From Entrophospora sp. SA101 (Eukaryota; Glomeromycota; Glomeromycetes; Entrophosporales; Entrophosporaceae), in the NCBI GenBank assembly GCA_958430865.1, contig CAUDNR010003002.1, positions 6,987 to 20,124 on the forward strand: DNA of 13,138 bases. Direction: 5' to 3'. The notes under the pieces were generated by a model. The model was not told the origin of the DNA. It saw only the letters and a program-made list of their open reading frames with translations, and searched no databases. The translations under genes and the position numbers were made by a program. Of the stretch, positions 8,810 through 13,138 are shown one piece after another; the stretch's first letter is position 1, and every line of letters begins with the position of its first letter.

Positions 8810-9155
8810 TCATTACACAGTGAGAATTTACTTTTTTTATTTTAACCAAAAAAATAATGAATTTTGGTAATCCGTGAAATTTTTTTGTAAAAGGCGAAAA
8901 CCAATTATCGGATGTTAATATAATAATGAAGGTTTAGGAATTTAAAAATTTCAGTGCCGTCGGTAGTAATTTTAATTACATAATGCTATAGTCCTTCATT
9001 ATTGATTGTTATTAAAATCTATTATTATTATTAATTGATTAATGATAATTTAACAAAAAGTAATTTAATGAAATTATTATCATTATTAAAATCAATTTTC
9101 CGATTTAGTATATAATTAAAACTGGATAATTCATTCAGCTTGTACAACATTATTA

Positions 9156-9437
9156 CTATTGTTGTTTTTTAAAGATAATTTCTTCTAATTTATTACTATT
9201 AGCAAACTCACAATGTTCTTCAATAGTATGGTGTATCAGACGTATTTGATAACGATGACTGACAGTTTTATATTTTTAGTTGTGAACGAAAATTATGTTC
9301 TATTATTATTATTATTACCAGATGGTGGATGTCCTGCAAAAATTTCCGACATTAACATGTCACTACTATAAATATCTGATTCTTTTGTCTTCTTTTTTTG
9401 CCAGATGATTTATTAATATATTACCACCATAAAAATT
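9156..9437 (-). pseudogene. Protein kinase relic, copy 2
   Basis: Three short frames keep kinase-like order. At 9437-9386: NFYGGNILINHLAKKED, like the catalytic-loop N of subdomain VIb. At 9388-9293: KESDIYSSDMLMSEIFAGHP followed by PSG and an Asn run, like subdomain IX (SDIYSFG..M.E...G.PPF) with the FG replaced by SSD. At 9275-9156: RYQIRLIHHTIEEHCEFANS and KLEEIIFKKQQ before TAG, probably C-terminal. Subdomains VII-VIII (DFG, APE) are missing between the first two, which almost abut. Frameshifts and TAA codons lie between. Not functional as read. Confidence 0.55.
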
Positions 9438-10080
9438 ACTTCATTGTTCAGTTTAAATTCTTCAATTTATTTCAAGATTGATGATGAAGATGGCGGGTTT
9501 TGGGATTTCTCATGGTGATGGTATTCATGAATTATATTCGAAGGTGATATGATCAATATACACAGCAGATAATTTATTATTATCAATAAGGAATTGAACT
9601 ATTTTAAATAAATTTATCTACAGATGATTTCCTTTATATAACATCAATAAAACTTTTACTCTGGTCCTTTCAAGTGTTGAATGTGAGAAAAGAAAGGTTT
9701 TAATTAAAACAGATAATTGATTAAATATGCTTGCGATTATTGGCTAGAAGGTGGTGGCTTGGACACATTTTGATTCAGAATCCATGATAATATTAATATG
9801 AAATCGTTTAGCAAAACGGAAATTAATATTTAGTATTAGTATTGGCAAAAAATTTCAAACTAGTAATCTTGCATCCATCACATTAAATCTATCCTCGCAA
9901 TGTTTTTTTCATCTCCGAAAAAATTTTTTTATTTCCTAACTGCCTTTTCTATTTTCTGTATTAGCCATATAAGGATTAATTAATAATTTTCTATGCCCAA
10001 ATCCCAAACTACTTGTACACACACCCATGGCATTTCTGAACAATAAATACTCGGTGTTTATAATCTTTTGAATCTGACAA
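9438..10080. other. Degenerate sequence between kinase relics
   Basis: Short open stretches on the minus strand (for example NIIHEYHHHEKSQNPPSSS at about 9525-9470) could be eroded kinase N-lobe or linker sequence, but I cannot align them. No intact gene is visible on either strand. Confidence 0.4.
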
Positions 10081-10439
10081 TTATTCCTCTGAATTGATAA
10101 TTTTGCTTCTGCTAATTAATATCCTTTCTTCTTCTTCTTCTTCATGCATTGAGGAACAGTATTCATATAAATATTTTCTAATTTCTCTGGCAGTTGTTAA
10201 TTTAGCATAAAATTCAGGTGATTTTATGTCTTGTTATCTATTATTAGATGATGATCAATCATGTGGCACAATATGAGTTTTCACATAATCATCCCAAAAA
10301 CTATAAATGTCAGGTTCTTTATATATTTAATACTTCAGATGCCAGATATGGAATGACTCTAAAGATCTCATTGATTGTTAACATAATCTATTTGGCTATA
10401 AGAATAATCCATTAATCTAATTTATTAATAAATTAAAAT
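10081..10439 (-). pseudogene. Protein kinase relic, copy 1
   Basis: The frame at 10420-10321 carries NEIFRVIPYLASEVLN, a clear subdomain VIII (G-V-I-P-Y-x-A-P-E-V-L) with APE changed to ASE, preceded by an eroded DFG-like segment with in-frame TAA and TAG. After a frameshift, 10320-10261 reads KEPDIYSFWDDYVKTHIVPH (subdomain IX, DIYSF). At 10230-10081 DIKSPEFYAKL runs into TTAREIRKYLYEYC, as in subdomain XI, but the expected Cys-Trp...Arg-Pro segment between is deleted. It ends with a Glu run (a CTT microsatellite on the plus strand) and RILISRSKIINSEE. Two kinase relics in the same orientation suggest an old tandem pair. Confidence 0.6.
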
Positions 10440-10528
10440 TTACCTCATTTGAAATATGATAACAACAAATTACGTGCTTTTTACATATCATGTGATATAC
10501 CTATTACAAACGTATTACAAAACGTGTC

Positions 10529-10714
10529 ATGTATATATTTCTTTCTGGAGCAAAGAATTCAACCTCCTATATTTATCCACGACGTCCTTATCTTCAAGCG
10601 GCTAATATCAAACGAAAAGAAATCCAGCGAATCACAAGAGAGAGAGCACTACTCATTGTTTCTAAATGGCTTGAAGTTTATTTTGACAAATTCATAATTG
10701 TCTATTTACCGTAA
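10529..10714 (+). CDS. Unrecognised 61-aa open frame
   Basis: ATG to TAA with MYIFLSGAKNSTSYIYPRRP then YLQAANIKRKEIQRITRERA and a Trp/Phe-containing end. The stretch at 10560-10690 is less AT-rich than its surroundings and the middle looks like an amphipathic basic helix, so it may be an exon or exon remnant. The minus strand over the same bases also has a long frame broken by few stops, so strand and reality are uncertain. No family recognised. Confidence 0.2.
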   Translation: MYIFLSGAKNSTSYIYPRRPYLQAANIKRKEIQRITRERALLIVSKWLEVYFDKFIIVYLP

Positions 10715-11035
10715 GCCTCCTTGATAAATACAACTGAGGATATGACATTTGTAATGAATTCTTTAATGCAAATCAAAAAAAAAATTAATTGTTATCAATA
10801 AGTCTTTTTAAACCAAAAAAAAAAAAAAAAGAACAATACATTTTTATTATTACAAAATATTAATAACTCTTTATAGTAATTTAAATCCTAAATCCTTAAA
10901 TAGCATTGTGATATATATATTATCCATTTTTATCATAAATCTTTTCTATAAAATAAACAAAAGCCAGCCATACATACATGTTTATAACAAAATAGGTTAG
11001 AAATGATCCATAATAAAAAATAATAAATAGTAGTA
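10715..11035. other. AT-rich spacer, no gene seen
   Basis: AT-rich, with a 16-A run at 10815-10830 and a short TA tract near 10910-10920. The A16 run could be the tail of an old retroposed copy, but no body or target duplication was found for it. Confidence 0.5.
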
Positions 11036-11141
11036 CAGTTAAACCTCGCTTTTAACGAATTTTGTTTAGTAATTCTGGTACAACGATATTAGACACAATT
11101 TTCTTGTGGCCCCATAGATTTGTTGAAATGAAGTTTGACTG
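11036..11141. mobile_element. Pogo/Tigger-like short element (106 bp), degraded
   Basis: The left end, after TA, is CAGTTAAACCTCGCTTTTAA, a form typical of pogo/Tigger ends. The right end, reverse-complemented, is CAGTCAAACTTCATTTCAAC. Over the first 16 bases all four differences are transitions. The left flank gives TA; the right flank is CTGTA, so the TA duplication is not intact. No coding capacity. Confidence 0.5.
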
Positions 11142-11271
11142 CTGTAATGATAAACAGGCCATCATCTTCTTTACTCTCTTCTTCCTTCTCCCTCTATTTA
11201 ACAAAAAAACCTGCAAATTGCACAGAAATTACGATTTTTTAATAGAAGCAAAAAAAAAATCAAATCAAAAA

Positions 11272-11300
11272 AATGATAATTTTCGTGATCAATTATCATT
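11272..11300. repeat. 10-bp perfect hairpin
   Basis: AATGATAATT and its exact reverse complement AATTATCATT flank a 9-nt loop. It is not followed by a T-run and is not next to a live gene, so no terminator role is claimed. Confidence 0.5.
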
Positions 11301-11433
11301 GATAATTATTTTGCCATGCATGTTTTTTAATAAATACTGAACCAAATATAAAATAAATCAATCATATGAAGAATCTTTACTTGAAGAAAAAAAATTTTTG
11401 GGAGCGATCTGCAATAGCTAGCAGAGCAAAGCA

Positions 11434-11450
11434 TATATATATATATATAT
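11434..11450. repeat. (AT)n microsatellite
   Basis: A run of about eight AT units. The ATG of the decayed frame at 11449 starts within its last unit, so that ATG may be chance. Confidence 0.7.
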
Positions 11451-11929
11451 GAAGGAAAGCAATTATGATGGCTCTGCGGAATATAAAAGCATTAAAGTAG
11501 GCCGTTGTGCTTGTGGTTATTCATCAATGGTTTCTCAAAAAGAGTTTACAGAATTGTGCGAAACCTTTCAAGAACTCTCTAAATATTTTCTTAATGGCTC
11601 AGCTCATAGCAATGGATGGTGACGGCGGAAAAACGACTACTAGCTGACACCTTAAGAAGAAAACCTGATCCAATAAAAGAACCTTCTGCTGCTGAAATCA
11701 CAACATACCTCTTTGTCAAAAAATATATTTAAATATGCTTAGAGTTGGGCGCATTTATTTTGAAAACATTTAGTATTATATATATCAAGAATTCATGATA
11801 AAAATGTCCTAGTGAAAAACAAAAATGGTAATTCTCAAGATGTTTCTGGGGCTATAAAGAATTTTCTTGGGAATCACGTATTCTTACAAGAGTTAGTTAT
11901 AAGTCAGCGCACACCAATTTTCTTGTGGG
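11449..11929 (+). pseudogene. Decayed coding region, part before the insertion
   Basis: Three frame-shifted pieces look like former protein sequence. 11449-11622 encodes 57 residues including KVGRCACGYSSMVSQKEFTE and LCETFQELSKYF. 11616-11732 overlaps it in another frame and encodes TAEKRLLADTLRRKPDPIKE then PSAAEITTYLFVKKYI. 11764-11929 encodes KNGNSQDVSGAIKNFLGNHV then FLQELVISQRTPIFLW, preceded by TGA at 11761. I do not recognise the family. The last piece is cut by the 924-bp element and resumes at 12862. Confidence 0.45.
11922..11929. repeat. Left target-site duplication, CTTGTGGG
   Basis: Eight bases directly before the left inverted repeat; the partner CTTGTAGG lies at 12854-12861, differing by one G/A transition. 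An 8-bp duplication is the hAT-class length. Confidence 0.6.
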
Positions 11930-12261
11930 TAAGGCTCCGAACCAATCAATGAAATTCGAATTCGAATCGAATTGAATCACCTAATTTTTGATTCGAATTT
12001 TACCCTGATTCGATTCGATTCGGTTCGAGCTGATTCGAATATTAATATTAAATGTATAATTTATTCGAACTGATTCGATTCGGTTCGGTTCGAGCTGATT
12101 CGAATATATTAATATAGATTGATTCGAATCTATATCAATCATTATCATTCATTGGCTATTTAAATTTAATGAATTTATTAATGAATTGCGCAACTGTAAA
12201 TTGTATTTTATACTTTTTATTCGTCATTACGTTACCATTATTGTTATCAATATTAATAATA

Positions 12262-12434
12262 TTAGTGATGGTGGCCGAAACTACCTTACTTAGTATGCCG
12301 AAATTTGCCGAAATTAATCGACTTGAACTTTGACAAAACTATATTTGAAGTTTTTTAAATTTGATTTAAATACTTATTATATGTATTAAGTGAAACCACC
12401 TTTTTTTCAAAATAATTTCGGCCACCATCACTAA
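12262..12434. mobile_element. Nested 173-bp MITE with 19-bp inverted ends
   Basis: TTAGTGATGGTGGCCGAAA at 12262-12280 is exactly the reverse complement of 12416-12434. Taking GTGATGG as the true end leaves TA on both sides, as for Tc1/mariner-class (Stowaway-like) MITEs. The interior has GCCGAAA repeats and no coding frame. Perfect ends suggest it is younger than the element it sits in. Confidence 0.75.
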
Positions 12435-12532
12435 ATAATATCCTTTATCAATTAAATATACACAATCTTATTTAGCAGATAGTTTGGGTAATTGGAAATT
12501 TTTTCCAAAAATCCGTTATTATTATATTAATA

Positions 12533-12696
12533 CAGTCAAACCTTGTCACGGCGGACTATAATTAAATTCTTGTCATAACGGATTTTTAAAGTTTTTGCTT
12601 CACATATAAAAACATATAAAAACATATAAAATTTTTCTTATGTGTCCCGTCTATCCACTGTGGCTATATCAAGAAATCCGTTATATTGAGAAGAAT
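12533..12696. mobile_element. Pogo-like element remnant
   Basis: After TA, CAGTCAAACCTTGTCACGGC begins a pogo/Tigger-type end. Internally AAATTCTTGTCATAACGGAT (from 12565) is matched in inverse orientation by AAATCCGTTATATTGAGAAG (12674-12693), so part of the right arm remains, but the terminal ...GACTG is absent and an ATT/GTT microsatellite stands in its place. A further AAAAATCCGTTAT at 12508-12520, before the TA, suggests a second adjacent fragment. Confidence 0.5.
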
Positions 12697-12730
12697 TTTA
12701 TTATTATTGTTATTATTATTGTTGTTGTTA
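12697..12730. repeat. (ATT)n/(GTT)n microsatellite
   Basis: Trinucleotide run, ATT units with interspersed GTT, ending in three GTT. It begins where the right arm of the pogo-like remnant stops. Confidence 0.7.
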
Positions 12731-12861
12731 AACCTAATCCATTAGTATCCATTAAATTGAGGCACACTACAATGAGATTCATTGTGTTTAATACGACATT
12801 AAAAAAAATTTAGGAATCTGGTTTGATTCGATTCGATTCGATTCGGAGCCTTACTTGTAGG

Positions 12862-13138
12862 TCTGAAAGAAGGAATTATTAAAGTATGATGTGAATTATG
12901 ATATCAATCAACTCCTCAGGTTCAAATTGTGTGATGTATGTCAACGTAAAGATTTAAAAATACTGTCAAAAACAAAACTAGAAAGAATGTGATTATATAA
13001 ATGCATTTAAAGATGAGTTTGGTACAACAGAATCCACTCGTAGTGGAGAATTAAAAAAATGAACAAAAAAATTTCAAGATGAACTTGATGCTAAATGACA
13101 AGAACATAATTCACTTGCAAGGAAAGTTGACTCGTTTG
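12862..13138 (+). pseudogene. Decayed coding region, part after the insertion
   Basis: The frame of 11764-11929 continues here when the insert and one target copy are removed: GTC, then TGA at 12864-12866, then KKELLKYDVNYDINQLLRFK followed by LCDVCQRKDLKILSKTKLER to TGA at 12990. After a frameshift, 12982-13138 reads ECDYINAFKDEFGTTESTRS and on through two in-frame TGA (13060-13062, 13096-13098) to the window edge, ending LARKVDSF. The end is Lys/Glu-rich and may be coiled coil. Family not recognised; it runs on past the window. Confidence 0.5.

Larger units (their letters stand above)
11930..12853. mobile_element. hAT-like non-autonomous element, 924 bp, with nested insertions
   Basis: The ends are perfect 12-bp inverted repeats (TAAGGCTCCGAA at 11930-11941, its complement at 12842-12853), flanked by an 8-bp duplication with one mismatch. 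Next to both ends are arrays of ATTCGA/GATTCG motifs, with a pair of about 63-bp units at roughly 12005-12115 that share GATTCGGTTCGAGCTG-type sequence; subterminal short repeats are a known feature of hAT elements. No transposase frame is present, so it depends on a partner. It carries a 173-bp MITE and a pogo-like remnant. It has split a decayed coding region. The class rests on target length and end layout only. Confidence 0.65.

Noticed and set aside
11062..11340. Plus-strand 92-residue frame
   Set aside because: It starts at TTG inside the pogo-like element end and is composed of AT-rich chance codons.
11616..11700. GDGGKTTTS as a P-loop NTPase
   Set aside because: It appears only in a frame with three nearby TGA stops, and the overlapping open frame reads as better protein.
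12862..13138. TGA read as Trp, implying mitochondrial DNA or a Mollicutes-type endosymbiont
   Set aside because: A competing frame that put Trp at several TGA was a shadow; the better frame has fewer TGA, frameshifts are also present, and the flanking elements and introns are nuclear in type.
7484..13138. tRNA or rRNA genes in the repeat-rich half
   Set aside because: No cloverleaf boxes or conserved rRNA segments were noticed by eye on either strand; a covariance-model scan was not possible here.

Overview
This is a eukaryotic window: very AT-rich, with short GT-AG introns (85-138 nt), many microsatellites and nested MITE-like elements. The mix of a lineage-type secreted/membrane protein, decayed kinase genes and ATTCGA-rich inverted-repeat elements resembles an arbuscular mycorrhizal fungus (Rhizophagus-like). 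That assignment is from memory and is inference; the eukaryotic gene structure is read directly from the sequence.

Layout. Positions 1-735 (+) hold the 3' end of a gene ending in a ComEA-like helix-hairpin-helix region, broken by one in-frame TGA at 619-621. After a 319-bp AT-rich gap, a single large convergent gene fills 7483-1055 (-). What first look like unrelated open frames (7483-6812, 6242-5994, 5921-5154, 4911-4306, 3737-3141, 3112-1055) join through five introns whose phases all match. They give one protein of about 1,970 residues: signal peptide, a small N-terminal domain, eleven C-x6-C mini-loops on Pro/Thr linkers, a beta-rich ectodomain ending in a bacterial-Ig-like (SbsA/Big_5-like) module, about six membrane helices with an E-D-L-P-Q motif, and a Ser/Thr/Asp tail of about 780 residues with 14 alternating basic/acidic repeats. 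One flaw remains: an 11-A homopolymer (7059-7069) puts the signal-peptide part out of frame with the rest by one base.

From 7484 to 13138 I see no intact gene. A CpG-dense 60-bp patch lies about 340 bp upstream of the large gene's start. Two decayed protein-kinase relics lie on the minus strand (9156-9437 and 10081-10439), each keeping different subdomains. A decayed plus-strand coding region (11449-13138) was split by a 924-bp hAT-like inverted-repeat element (11930-12853), which itself carries a 173-bp TA-duplicating MITE and a pogo-like remnant. Removing the 924-bp insert and one target-site copy restores the reading frame across the junction.

Overall, the left half is a live-looking surface-protein gene and the right half is a repeat-rich gene graveyard. 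The item most worth following is the chimeric surface protein.
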